31,157 nucleotides of DNA from Leptospira interrogans. GTDB lineage: Bacteria; Spirochaetota; Leptospiria; Leptospirales; Leptospiraceae. The notes under the pieces were generated by a model. The model had not been told where the DNA came from and did no database searches. It saw only the letters and a program-made list of their open reading frames with translations. The stretch is from contig NZ_FTNA01000041.1 of the NCBI RefSeq assembly GCF_900156205.1, forward strand, positions 1 to 31,157, given 5' to 3'. Below, piece by piece: positions 1 to 10,099 of this stretch; positions within the stretch are counted from its first letter, which is position 1; every line of letters begins with the position of its first letter. The translations under genes were made by a program, and so were the position numbers.

Positions 1-198
1 TACTTGCAAAAAGTATGTTTTTCTGATAGAGAAAAATTTTCCGAACCTTACCGCCTCCACCCCCACCCAAAAATAGGGAAAACTCAACACAACGCTCTTT
101 ATGAATCGCGTTGTGGGGCGGGAACTAAGTTTTACAGAGGATTTGTCGTAATTCCGACAGATTTATATTGAGATCAAATACTTGTGGGTAAGGTTAAG

Positions 199-268
199 GT
201 AGAGAGCGTTTCATTGAGTTTTTTTTGCTACAATTCCTTCGGAATTTTTCAAACTCAACGCTCTCTAC
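199..268. repeat. Nested inverted repeat
   Basis: GTAGAGAGCGTT at 199-210 is the exact reverse complement of 257-268. A smaller inverted repeat, AATTCC/GGAATT (232-246), lies between the arms, so the 70 bp could form a two-tier hairpin. The inner hairpin recurs at 9858-9872 and 14824-14838, which ties this unit to the GC-richer mosaic repeats. It is not followed by a T-run on either strand, so I do not call it a terminator. Confidence 0.6.
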
Positions 269-385
269 TCTACGGATCGCGCATAATAATCGTTTTCGCA
301 TTGGATTTTATCGAACTTACTTGAAACGGCACTTTATGTTAGACATCTAGTTACTCAATGTTATAGAGCTCAGTAAAAATAGGCA
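221..385. repeat. GC-richer mosaic repeat, copy 1
   Basis: This copy holds the AATTCCTTCGGAATT hairpin, then TTTCGCATTGGATTTTATCG and ACTTACTTGAAACGG, ending near a TATAGAGCTCAGTAAAAATAG tract. The same modules in the same order occur at 9811-9978, partly at 30483-30715, and in reverse orientation around 14680-14960. The stretch 1-1299 has no gene I can support; apart from repeats it is plain AT-rich sequence. Confidence 0.55.
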
Positions 386-679
386 CATACTCAAACAATT
401 TCCAAAAACAAGAAAAAACGAATTTTAAAACTGTCAAGCACCAGCCCTAGTCAAGTTATTACAATCCAAATAGAATTCTAAAATTCAATAATTTACCTCA
501 TCAGTATCATAAAAATGAAACGCTAAAAGTTGTCCTTTCCATCCTTTGTGCGATAATTTTTAGAAAAACGAAATAGAAACTATTAAATGGCCTTTTTTAA
601 TTCAGATAAACATGTAAATTTTAGTCAAAATTCCATTCTTTTATCTTAGAACAAGACTCTGGACGACATTAGTGTTTAC

Positions 680-781
680 TAGAATTGTTGAAAAATTAAT
701 TCTCTATGGGTTTTCGTTGTATGGAAACGGTCGATTGAAGCGTTTTGTTAATTGTTGCTATGGAATTTTTCAACAACTCTA
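680..781. mobile_element. MITE-like element, copy A (TA-flanked)
   Basis: The left end GAATTGTTGAAAAATT and right end AATTTTTCAACAACTC are inverted repeats with one mismatch, and each is bordered by TA (680-681 and 780-781). The core reads ATGGAAACGGTCGATTGAAG. Three more copies of almost the same length lie at 3910-4012, 9997-10099 and 12661-12753. There is no coding capacity. TA borders are typical of IS630/Tc1-type insertion, so a non-autonomous relative of that class is my inference. Confidence 0.7.
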
Positions 782-886
782 CTGATAACGTGATGCAATA
801 TTGGTTTTATAAAATCTATTTTTTCGTAAAAAATAAAATATAGGAAATTCTTTCAAAATCTAGACTTTACAGATAAACTCTGAAAA

Positions 887-969
887 TGTAGGAACTCATA
901 CCAATTCAAATTATAAAAAATGAATGTTTAAAAATCCGTAAGATGACAAAATCTGTAGGAACTATTACA
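887..969. repeat. 16-bp quasi-palindrome, pair
   Basis: TGTAGGAACTCATACC (887-902) and TGTAGGAACTATTACA (954-969) belong to the dispersed GTAGGAACTAC family. A reverse-oriented member, TGTATGAGTTCCCACA, is at 1173-1188, between here and trxB. Confidence 0.6.
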
Positions 970-1049
970 AATTAAGATTGTACAATGAAACTCTCAGAAG
1001 TTCAGATACTGTAATGGTGCTTAACCCTAAAATAAAACTACCTTTTTCT

Positions 1050-1143
1050 ACTGATCCTTATCAAATTGAGTACTGCAAATTTTTACTGTAAACTACTGTT
1101 TTAGCACAAAATACTGGGATTTATTTTATAGTTTTGAATAATT
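1050..1143. repeat. AATTGAGTA repeat block, copy 1
   Basis: About 95 bp sharing, in order, ACTGATCCTTATCAAATTGAGTA, a GCAAATTTTTACTGTAA tract, GCACAAAATA and TTTATAGTTTTGAATAAT with 10761-10855 and 12997-13092. It has no open frame and unknown function. Confidence 0.5.
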
Positions 1144-1299
1144 TCCTTACGCCAAACTCACCATAGTAAACCTGTATGAGTTCCCACATTTTTAAACAGA
1201 GAAAAACTTTCAAAATTCTAACACTAAAAAAGGATCTGCTTTACAACGAAAGAGTCTAAAAATAGATCAAATTTAGAACCATTCTAATTAGAGGAAACA

Positions 1300-2250
1300 A
1301 TGGCCCATAAAATAGTCATTATAGGTTCCGGACCAGCCGGACACACTGCAGCGATCTACGCCGCCAGAGCTAACTTAAACCCCGTTATGTATGAAGGATT
1401 TATGGCGGGTGGAATTGCCGCAGGAGGTCAACTCACAACTACCACTGAAGTGGAAAACTTTCCAGGTTTTCCAGAAGGAATTGATGGAACTAAATTGACT
1501 CAACTTTTTCGAGAACAATCTATCAAATATGGAACAAAGATCATAACTCAAACCATTACCAAGGTAGATTTTTCTTCCAGACCGTTTAAACTTTGGTCAG
1601 ACGATGAATTGATAGAAGCCCAAGCCGTAATTATAGCCACTGGGGCGACCGCAAAAAGAATGAACGTGATCGGCGAAGACATTTATTGGCAAAGAGGAAT
1701 TTCCGCCTGTGCAGTTTGTGACGGAGCCCTTCCGATTTATAGAAATAAAGAACTAGTAGTAGTAGGAGGTGGAGATTCTGCAGTAGAAGAAGCTTCTCAC
1801 TTAACTAAATTTGCATCGAAGGTGTATTTAGTTCATAGAAGAGATTCTCTTCGCGCTTCTAAAATTATGCAAAAAAGAGCAACTACTCATCCTAAAATCG
1901 AAATTATTTGGAATTCTCAAGTGAAGGAAGCCAAAGGCGACGGTAAAAGTTTAACCTCTCTGACTTTAGAAAACACAACAAATGGCCAAAAAAAAGAACT
2001 TCCAGTTGGCGGGCTTTTTTATGCAATCGGGCATAAACCCAATACAGACATTTTCCAAGGAATTTTGGATTTAGATGAAAGCGGTTACATCAAAACAGTT
2101 CCAGGTTCCACCAAAACGAATATAGAAGGAATTTTTGCAGCGGGAGACGTTCAAGACAAAATTTATCGCCAAGCAGTCTCTGCCGCAGGTTCCGGATGTA
2201 TGGCTGCCTTAGACGCAGAGCGCTGGTTAGAGTCCAGAGAAGAAGAATAA
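1300..2250 (+). CDS. trxB: Thioredoxin reductase (NADPH)
   Basis: Cytoplasmic FAD enzyme that passes electrons from NADPH to thioredoxin. The 316 aa match the usual length of the low-molecular-weight bacterial type. In order it shows the FAD-binding GSGPAG at residues 9-14, [16 protein letters not shown] at 42-57, the second-nucleotide-site lead ATGA at 113-116, the redox pair CAVC at 137-140, NADPH-binding GGGDSA at 156-161 with HRRD at 179-182 (2'-phosphate recognition), and a C-terminal AAGDVQD FAD motif. The ATG start has AGAGGA eight bases upstream. It stands alone between repeat-rich regions and appears monocistronic. Spirochaetes with few other thiol reductants depend on this system against oxidative stress (family knowledge). 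Confidence 0.97.
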   Translation: MAHKIVIIGSGPAGHTAAIYAARANLNPVMYEGFMAGGIAAGGQLTTTTEVENFPGFPEGIDGTKLTQLFREQSIKYGTKIITQTITKVDFSSRPFKLWSDDELIEAQAVIIATGATAKRMNVIGEDIYWQRGISACAVCDGALPIYRNKELVVVGGGDSAVEEASHLTKFASKVYLVHRRDSLRASKIMQKRATTHPKIEIIWNSQVKEAKGDGKSLTSLTLENTTNGQKKELPVGGLFYAIGHKPNTDIFQGILDLDESGYIKTVPGSTKTNIEGIFAAGDVQDKIYRQAVSAAGSGCMAALDAERWLESREEE

Positions 2251-2304
2251 TTTCAGAATATTCTAAATTATTAATGTATTTAATTTAACTAGAATTCGAA
2301 GATT

Positions 2305-2560
2305 GAAAATCTGAGCGAGTCCGGCTTGTCATAGAAAGCCGGACTGGGCCTTACTCTGGTCAATAAATTGTATATAAGAAACATGATACAACAATCGTCT
2401 TTAGTTTTAATATAGAACGCGACCCATAGAGAGCGTTCTGCTGAGTTTTAAACACGATCCGTCGAACGATCCATGGAGACGCTGAGTTACTTCGAACACT
2501 CATAGAAGCTAGATGCTTTAGTTTGAGAGCATTCTGCTAAACGATCTTTTCTTACTATGC
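2305..2560. repeat. GC-richer mosaic repeat, copy 2
   Basis: This matches the reverse complement of about 14560-14760: GAAAATCTGAGCGAGTCCGG, then a TCTGGTCAATAAATTGTAT tract, AGTTTTAATATAGAACGCG, and an exact 22-base match (2426-2447 against 14632-14653). Another relative is at 30483-30715. It lies just downstream of trxB. Confidence 0.65.
2318..2345 (+). terminator. Hairpin after trxB, possible terminator
   Basis: AGTCCGGCTT (2318-2327) and AAGCCGGACT (2336-2345) form a perfect 10-bp stem with an 8-base loop, 67 bases after the trxB stop. No T-run follows, so it is not a standard intrinsic terminator. It is also an internal part of a dispersed repeat whose copy at 9811 carries a shorter version (TCCGGC/GCCGGA, 9827-9841). 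Termination or mRNA 3'-end protection is possible but unproven. Confidence 0.35.
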
Positions 2561-2654
2561 TGAATTGACGTTAACTTAGATTTTACGAGGCTTACTTTTT
2601 TGTTTTTTACATCTAAAAAATTTTAAAACCTAAACGCAGTTTAATCAGAATTAT

Positions 2655-3092
2655 AGAATAACGTGAGTTGGGAATAATAGATTCGTTTTATAAAAACTGA
2701 TTTTTCCATAAAAAATAAATGTTTAAAAATTTGTAATGCGACTTAATCTGTGGGAACTCTCACAAATCCGGGATTTACAATTAAACTTTGAAAATTGCGG
2801 GAACTACTATAAAATACAAAAAATATCGTTTAATCAGATTTTTGTACAAAACCACTATTTTATAGCCATCATAAAAATTTAAATCCCATTTGAACGTGAG
2901 TTCGATGTGAGTAAAAATTTTCTAAGAGTATGAGTTCCTACAATTTTAGAATTAGTTCGTAAAATCGCGATTTGTAATAGTTCCCACACTGGAATATAAC
3001 AGATTCAATTATCATAAAATTCTATTTTATAAAATGATGTAGTTCACCACATGATTTTACAGACAAACCTAAGTTTTGTAGTAGTTCCTACA
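2655..3092. repeat. Long dispersed repeat, copy 1
   Basis: A block of about 440 bp that aligns by eye with 12170-12522 and 30713-31000. Shared landmarks in order are AACGTGAGTT near the left end, a run of A after TTTTCCATAAA, TGTGGGAACTCTCACA (2749-2764), GGGAACTACTATAAAATAC, a CAGATTTTTG tract, CCATCATAAAAATTTAAA, AGTATGAGTTCCTACA (2927-2942), TTCGTAAAATCGCGATTTG, a second AGTTCCCACA (ends 2988) and TGTAGTAGTTCCTACA (3077-3092). Copy 1 carries about 60 bp not present in copy 2. There is no conserved reading frame. Confidence 0.6.
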
Positions 3093-3909
3093 TTTAAAGA
3101 ATCGATCTGTAAAATTCAGATTTCAATTTTTTTTCAGAATCATGAGTTTCCTACGCTGAACTTATGTTAGGATAGAGTTCCCAGTATTTTATATTGAAAC
3201 AGAGTTTACGATTAAAATTCATGGCACTTAACTTTATAGGACCCGTAAAAAACGATTTTTTAAAGTAAAGTTCAACTTCAAAATTTAGAAATTCTAGAGT
3301 TTTTACAAATTCAAAGTCCGGTTGTAAAATTTTCTAGTTTTTGCAACCAGTGGCAAAAGATTTTTTTCGCGTTATATCGAATCCAAGTTAATTTTAGTTT
3401 TGCGAATGAACGGGGCTCGGAACAATCATTAAACTTAAAGCTTGTCCCAAAGTCTCAACGAATTTTACACGATAATTCTTTAGAAATTTTTAATAAAATG
3501 TAATAGTTCCTACAAATTAAGTCGCATTAGACAATTTAAGAACTTTCGAGCAGTTCTAATCTCATTAAGTTTTCGTAGTAATAGTTCCTACATTTTTATA
3601 AAACTCAATCTCATTTCCTAAGGTTCGTGCAAAAACTCAGCAAACACCTCTCTATTTTCAGCGGAAAACTCAGCTTCTCACTATAGGCGCTCAACAGGTT
3701 TTGGGACAAACTCTTAGTCACGATTGCATTAAAATTTACATTCAAATTGAAAGAAGCCGGTCTCCTAAATGATAAAGATTCTAATTGGATCAGAAACATA
3801 ATATACTAAAAAAGGATTCAAAACTATACGTAGAAGTTATATATATCATTATTAAATTGGCTATATTGATAATCCAAGATCAAATCTGTAAAAATTGCTA
3901 CTTTTACAT
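3093..3909. other. Non-coding AT-rich stretch with scattered repeats
   Basis: I see no supportable gene here. TGTAATAGTTCCTACA (3499-3514) and AGTAATAGTTCCTACA (3577-3592) belong to the 16-bp quasi-palindrome family. A CTTGTCCCAAAGTCTC tract at about 3444 and a TTTTGGGACAAACTC tract at about 3699 are near inverted relatives. The open frame on the minus strand across 3611-3799 lacks a ribosome site and a recognisable sequence. Confidence 0.5.
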
Positions 3910-4012
3910 TAGAGTTATTGAAAAATGAATTTTCAATCTGTTTTTTATTGTATGGAAACGGTTAATTGAAGCAGTTTTGTTAATCTAAACTATGGAGTTT
4001 TCAACAATTCTA
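3910..4012. mobile_element. MITE-like element, copy B (TA-flanked)
   Basis: Same orientation as copy A. The left end is GAGTTATTGAAAAATGAA after TA (3910-3911); the right end is TTTTCAACAATTC before TA (4011-4012). The core GTATGGAAACGGTTAATTGA aligns base for base with copy A. It lies 136 bp beyond the 3' end of the CxCxxH lipoprotein gene. Confidence 0.7.
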
Positions 4013-4148
4013 TTCTAAAAATTGCAAGTAATTATTGAATATTAAATCTACATAATAGTATCTGTTTCTAGTAATATATTTTGGATCCAAATAATATTTT
4101 CAAAAATCATTTTTAGAATGTTTCAAGATTCACTCTAAAATTAATGGA

Positions 4149-4742
4149 TCAATCCTCTACTGCAGCCCCGCCCCCTATTCCTTTTTGATAAAGACGAACT
4201 CTATCTTCGTCCATACCCACAAGTGTATGAGAAATTTTTAATCCTTTGCTTAAAGCCTCTGTTCCGATTCTCAATTCAATTACTCTATACCAAATTTCGT
4301 TAGAAGGAATATAAAAAGCGTGATTGACACAAAGACATTTAAACTTAAAACCCAAAGAACCTTCCGCCGGCAGCATAGAATGAGGAGCCGCAAAAAAATA
4401 AAAATCTTCTTTGGTTGTGTTTCTAACAATCAATACAAATTTTTTTTTAGAACCAGGTTTGAGATAAAATTCAGATCCTTCTATTTTAGAAGAGACAGGG
4501 GCCTCTGACAAATCCTTAACATTTCCTGTGGCCCATAGATCCACAGGTCTCTGAGCAGCCCCCTCGTAGAGTTCCATTTCTAAAGGAAAATTTTTTTTCT
4601 CCCAAAGAATCTGAACCTGAATTTGTCGATTTGGATCGAAAGAAATTGGTTCCAAATTTTCAGAATTAGAAATTTCTTTTTTACAACCAAGCAAATCTAA
4701 AAAAAGAATCAAAATTAGAATTTTATAAATTAACTTCTTCAA
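4149..4742 (-). CDS. Putative lipoprotein with CxCxxH motif
   Basis: A 197-aa protein with a short basic N-terminus, a hydrophobic segment and a lipobox ending LLGC (Cys20), so probably a lipoprotein. Residues 95-160 contain [23 protein letters not shown] (His121, Met123) and [12 protein letters not shown] (Cys136, Cys138, His141). The spacing of that CxC followed by a proline and an acidic residue resembles the copper-site region of Cox11/CtaG. Overall similarity is slight, so only a beta-sandwich, metal-binding protein is suggested. The start is TTG with a weak AGG ten bases upstream; I saw no in-frame ATG nearby. It lies 50 bp after the discoidin lipoprotein gene on the same strand, probably in one operon. 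Function unknown. Confidence 0.8.
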   Translation of the reverse strand: MKKLIYKILILILFLDLLGCKKEISNSENLEPISFDPNRQIQVQILWEKKNFPLEMELYEGAAQRPVDLWATGNVKDLSEAPVSSKIEGSEFYLKPGSKKKFVLIVRNTTKEDFYFFAAPHSMLPAEGSLGFKFKCLCVNHAFYIPSNEIWYRVIELRIGTEALSKGLKISHTLVGMDEDRVRLYQKGIGGGAAVED

Positions 4743-4792
4743 TTGAAAATAACCTAAAATTTTAGAATATAAAATTTCTCTAAAAAAGAAAT

Positions 4793-6247
4793 TTACTCAA
4801 GAGCCATCTCTAAGATCTGAAAATCCAGCTTACGACTCGAACTTGTATTTTGGATATAAACGTTTCCGTTCCATTTTTTAATCGTAATGAAGTCTTGAAA
4901 AATAATTTCCTTTTTATCAGGATCTTGATTTCCCATATTACAATCTCTACCACAACCATTACAATCCATATCACTGTACTTCTCCATAAAAGTAGATGAG
5001 TATTTTCGCATATACCCAAATACTCTCAATTCCAGAGAATCCACGGAAGACTTTTTGACTTCATAGTTTCCAATTGCATAAAACTTACTCGTTTTACGAA
5101 ATTCCTCACTTTGATCACTCGTATCCCCTTCCATAAAAAAAGAACCGTCAGATCTCATTCTCAAAGACCAAGTTGAATCCGTCCTGACATTTCCCTGTTC
5201 ATCCGAATTCTCCGAAGAAGAGATCATTTCCGTACTCTGCATTTCCGCTGGATAATCTGAAACTTCAATACCTCTTAATCCTCGATTTAAAATCTCATTC
5301 AAATTAGAAGAGGTAAATTGAAGATGATTGGACTGAGCGATACCTTGAGACCTTTTGATTGGATCGATCAAAAACCAATCCTTATCTTTTCCAAAACGAA
5401 TTTCACTGAGTACTAACCCTTTGTACATCTTTCCTTCGTAAATATCGTTCACGGTTAAACGTAAAGAATTTCCTTTATACGTTTTTTCTAATAGGATTTC
5501 CTGGGGACCAAGAATGTCCTGAAGTTGAATTTTTTGAATATAACCGTCTTCTCCGGTTAACGTAGCAGATTTTAATCTACCGTTCGAATAACAGTGTTGA
5601 TCCGATCTTTGATACCCATTCCAAATTTTGATTTTATTGAACTTTTGAGTTTCTTTAAATTTAAAATCAAGAGTAATTCCTTTACCTTTTTTATCCGAAG
5701 CCCAAGCATATTCATAACGAGAATCAAAAAGATTCATCACGTCATAAGATTGAACCGGACTTGCAGTTTCTGAGGCGATAACCGAACCTTCCACTATATT
5801 AGGAAGTTTTAAAGAGATCTGTTTATCTTTTTCGTCGTAAAAACGAACCTCTCCAATACAAAGTTCTTTGTTCTTTCTAAAATTAATCGTTACGGATCTC
5901 GCAAACACCGCCTTTTCAAAATTTACAGTGGCTTTTTTTGCAGAAAAATCAGCTGCGGCGCTAATTTCATCGAAATTGATATAAACCGTTACTGCGTCGT
6001 TAAATTCAGACTTACAAGAATCTATTTCCACTTTTTTTAACTGAAAACCTTCATCCGGATAAATGTGAATTTTTACAAATTCGGCCCCATCTTCCGGTTT
6101 CCAATTTTCTCCATTAAGAACAACAAACGCGAGTTTATCGCTTAAGGAAGTGGACGTAGCCATAGAAACGCTAAGTTCTTTTTTACAATCTTGAAAAATC
6201 AAAGTTAAAAAAGAAATTAGGAACAAAAAGCGAATCTTATGACTCAT
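4793..6247 (-). CDS. Discoidin/NADase-type glycan-binding lipoprotein
   Basis: Predicted lipoprotein of 484 aa. I chose the ATG at 6247 over the in-frame TTG at 6262 because a GGAG lies nine bases before the ATG. The signal segment ends LIFQDC (Cys21), an atypical lipobox of the kind spirochaetes tolerate. Around residues 155-285 lie [41 protein letters not shown] and LVLSEIRF, the pattern of discoidin-like carbohydrate-binding domains near bacterial NADase-type proteins in Leptospira. The preceding ~120 residues look like a second beta domain. The C-terminal third has a DCNGCGRDC cysteine cluster and no family I recognise. It heads a probable two-gene operon with the CxCxxH lipoprotein. Surface or periplasmic glycan binding is inference. 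Confidence 0.85.
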   Translation of the reverse strand: MSHKIRFLFLISFLTLIFQDCKKELSVSMATSTSLSDKLAFVVLNGENWKPEDGAEFVKIHIYPDEGFQLKKVEIDSCKSEFNDAVTVYINFDEISAAADFSAKKATVNFEKAVFARSVTINFRKNKELCIGEVRFYDEKDKQISLKLPNIVEGSVIASETASPVQSYDVMNLFDSRYEYAWASDKKGKGITLDFKFKETQKFNKIKIWNGYQRSDQHCYSNGRLKSATLTGEDGYIQKIQLQDILGPQEILLEKTYKGNSLRLTVNDIYEGKMYKGLVLSEIRFGKDKDWFLIDPIKRSQGIAQSNHLQFTSSNLNEILNRGLRGIEVSDYPAEMQSTEMISSSENSDEQGNVRTDSTWSLRMRSDGSFFMEGDTSDQSEEFRKTSKFYAIGNYEVKKSSVDSLELRVFGYMRKYSSTFMEKYSDMDCNGCGRDCNMGNQDPDKKEIIFQDFITIKKWNGNVYIQNTSSSRKLDFQILEMALE

Positions 6248-6256
6248 TTGAGAAGA

Positions 6257-6260
6257 CTCC
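6257..6260 (-). promoter_or_regulatory. Ribosome binding site deciding the discoidin gene start
   Basis: On the minus strand GGAG precedes the ATG at 6247 by nine bases. It lies inside any message beginning at the upstream TTG (6262), which has no such site. This favours the shorter protein. Confidence 0.6.
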
Positions 6261-6373
6261 AATAAAAGAATTGTTACGATTTTTTTGTTAAAACACTCTC
6301 TGTCAAATCCAAAGGTAATAGAACTTCAGGAATCCTTGACGTTCACAATGCCCTTATTTTTTTGATTATTAAA

Positions 6374-6388
6374 TGAGAATAATTCTTA
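6374..6388. promoter_or_regulatory. Fur-family-like 7-1-7 operator candidate
   Basis: TGAGAAT-A-ATTCTTA is a 7-1-7 inverted repeat with six of seven arm pairs matching. It differs from the generic Fur site TGATAATNATTATCA at three positions. It overlaps a second, perfect inverted repeat: AATGAGA (6372-6378) with TCTCATT (6390-6396). It lies 29 bases before the GTG at 6417, next to a TATATT that could be a -10 box, so a bound repressor could block transcription of the RCC1/di-haem pair. Leptospira encode several Fur-like regulators (established); binding here is inference. Confidence 0.45.
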
Positions 6389-6416
6389 ATCTCATTATTA
6401 TATATTAGGAGAAATC

Positions 6417-7926
6417 GTGAAACAAAAAATTGCATTCATTTTATATACCATTTGGTTCATCTCTTGTAGTCCTCAATCTCGAACCGATATTGCCCCTTTG
6501 CTTTTGGCCGCACTCTCTCAGACAACCGGGTCCCAAAACGAAAGTTCTTTCCCCTCGAGAAGGAGAAATCCTTACGGTCTATCAATTAGAAACAACAGTT
6601 CAAGCAAACTCGGACGGAGAATTCGAAATCTTCCATGAAGGAAATAAATTATTTTCATTTCAATCCACCCCATCTTCTCCCCAAACATCCCCTACCTTTA
6701 AACCTAAAAACGGGCACAATACGATCCAAATTCGTTTCAAAAAATCAAATGGTTTCGTTCTATCTCAAGAAATCCATTTCTACTTCGGAACCAAACTGAG
6801 CGCAGGCGGAGCACATTCTGGTTTTCTAATAAACGGAGAACTTTATACAGTTGGCAGAAATAACTTTGGTCAACTCGGAACAGGTATTTCTACAGGAGAT
6901 GGTATCAACGATAGAATTGTGAAAGTAGATCCAATCCGAGATATTTTCAGCATTCACTTCAATCAAAATAATTCGATGGCAATCTCTCAAAACGGAAGAG
7001 TTTATACCTGGGGAGCTAACTCGAAAGGTCAACTAGGAATCGGAAATAATAACACGGACCCGGCCAGAGCAAGCGACCCCGGAAACAGACAACCTCCTAC
7101 CGAGATTCCCGGAATCAACGACGCCGTGATGGGAGCTTATGGTTTTAATCATGCGTTGGTTTTAAAATCAGACGGAACCGTAGTTGCATTCGGCCAAAAT
7201 AATGTAGGTCAGCTGGGAAATGGAGAAAACAATTTAAACCGCAATTCCTTTTCTTCTAACCCAGTTAATGTTGTACAACTTAGAAATGTAATCCAAGTAA
7301 TTGCGGGCTCGGAACATTCCGCCGCCCTTACGGAAAACGGAGAGGTTTATATTTGGGGTAGAAATCAATACGGAAATTTAGGCAACGGTATTATCTCTCC
7401 GGCTAACACGGTTCAATCCGTTCCAGTAAAAGTAGAAGGCCTTTCCAAAATTAAACAAATCGCAAACGGTAGAGATCATATTCTGGCGTTAACGTCTGAT
7501 GGAAAAATTTATTCCTGGGGTTTAAATGCAAGCGGCCAATTAGGAATCGGAGGAAATGGAAATCCTCCACCCACTCCAATCCCAACACAAATTTTGAATA
7601 TTCAAGATGTTGCGTCTATTTGGGCTGGCGGAACTCAAAGTTTTGCAATCTTAAAAAATGGAGAAGTAAAAGGTTGGGGAGCAAACGGAAATATGGCAAG
7701 CCTTGCTCTTGGAGAATCAAATACTCAAAAAGTTTACGAGCCGAATAAAGCAGTAGTAGGTATTGATAACGTAGTTCATTTCGGTTGCGGCGCTACCCAT
7801 AACTTCGCACTTCTTGGAAACGGAGAAATCTATGGTTGGGGTTGGAATTTTAAAGGTTCTTTAGGGAGAACCGATCTACAAAACAACTGGGGGGCACCAA
7901 ATCCAGTATACATAAAATTTCCATAA
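6417..7926 (+). CDS. RCC1-repeat (beta-propeller) lipoprotein, frameshifted near N-terminus
   Basis: GTG at 6417 with AGGAGA four bases upstream begins a signal peptide ending WFISC (Cys17), but that frame leaves the body of the protein. The body lies in the +1 frame and has no start of its own except a TTG at 6430 that lacks a ribosome site. Removing one base between about 6520 and 6555, for example from CCCC at 6551-6554, joins them into a 502-residue lipoprotein. After the junction come an Ig-like beta domain (PREGEIL to EIHFYFG, about nt 6551-6790) and seven RCC1-type repeats with cores such as [15 protein letters not shown] and [15 protein letters not shown], the number expected for a seven-bladed propeller. 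RCC1 propellers bind proteins or lipids; the partner is unknown. The gene is followed after 15 bp by the di-haem gene. It could be a true frameshift, phase variation or a sequence error. Confidence 0.85.
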
Positions 7927-7941
7927 TATTATAAATTTAAA

Positions 7942-9444
<1,503 letters not shown>

Positions 9445-9810
9445 TGAAAGTTTAAAATAAAAATTTAATGTTTCGGTAAGTTAAAATTTAGAGCTGAATT
9501 ACGATTCGGATGCATGAAAATAATAATAGAAAATGAATCAGCAATTTTACAAAAACGAAGAAATTCTTAAAAAATTATATCTAACTTGAAATCGTTGTTT
9601 TTTTGTGTGGGATTCTATATTTTAAGTCTTGAAACAGTTTCGAAATGGTATGATTTTCATATGCCAGAATTGTAATTTTAAATTTTAGAAATAAATTCTA
9701 AATACTCAAAAACGAATACTTTTATAAAATTCATTCTTACAAACTAATACTTCAAAACTATATAATTCAATATTCAACCTTTTACACTTCAATAACGTAA
9801 ATTTAACGAA
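9445..9810. other. Non-coding AT-rich stretch
   Basis: I see no gene, RNA or terminator with a T-run after the di-haem gene here, nor a repeat family shared with the rest of the window. The stretch is homopolymer-rich AT sequence leading into the mosaic repeat at 9811. Confidence 0.5.
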
Positions 9811-9978
9811 AGAAAATCTGGGCGAATCCGGCGCTGCCGGACCGCGCTTTTTGCTCCAATTCCTTCGGAATTTTCGCTTCAATCGCTTTCGCATTGGATT
9901 ATAACGAAGACGCGTTAACCGAAACTTAGTCACAATATTTCGGTTATCTAGTTTTGTAGAAATCAGTAAATATAGGTC
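9811..9978. repeat. GC-richer mosaic repeat, copy 3
   Basis: GAAAATCTGGGCGAATCCGG starts the block, followed by a TCCGGC/GCCGGA hairpin (9827-9841), the AATTCCTTCGGAATT hairpin (9858-9872), CTTTCGCATTGGATTATAACG and an ATCAGTAAATATAGG end. It combines the left module of the copy at 2305 with the right module of the copy at 221, showing that the family is modular. The minus-strand open frame across 9706-10044 runs through this repeat and a MITE and is rejected as a gene. Confidence 0.65.
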
Positions 9979-9996
9979 TTTAAATATTTTTTCAAT

Positions 9997-10099
<103 letters not shown>

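Noticed and set aside
3611..3799. Minus-strand open frame of 62 residues
   Set aside because: Lies in repeat-bearing non-coding DNA, with no ribosome site and no recognisable sequence.
6430..6432. TTG as the start of the RCC1 protein
   Set aside because: It has no ribosome site and gives an N-terminus without a usable signal peptide, whereas the overlapping GTG at 6417 has AGGAGA and a clear lipobox in the other frame.
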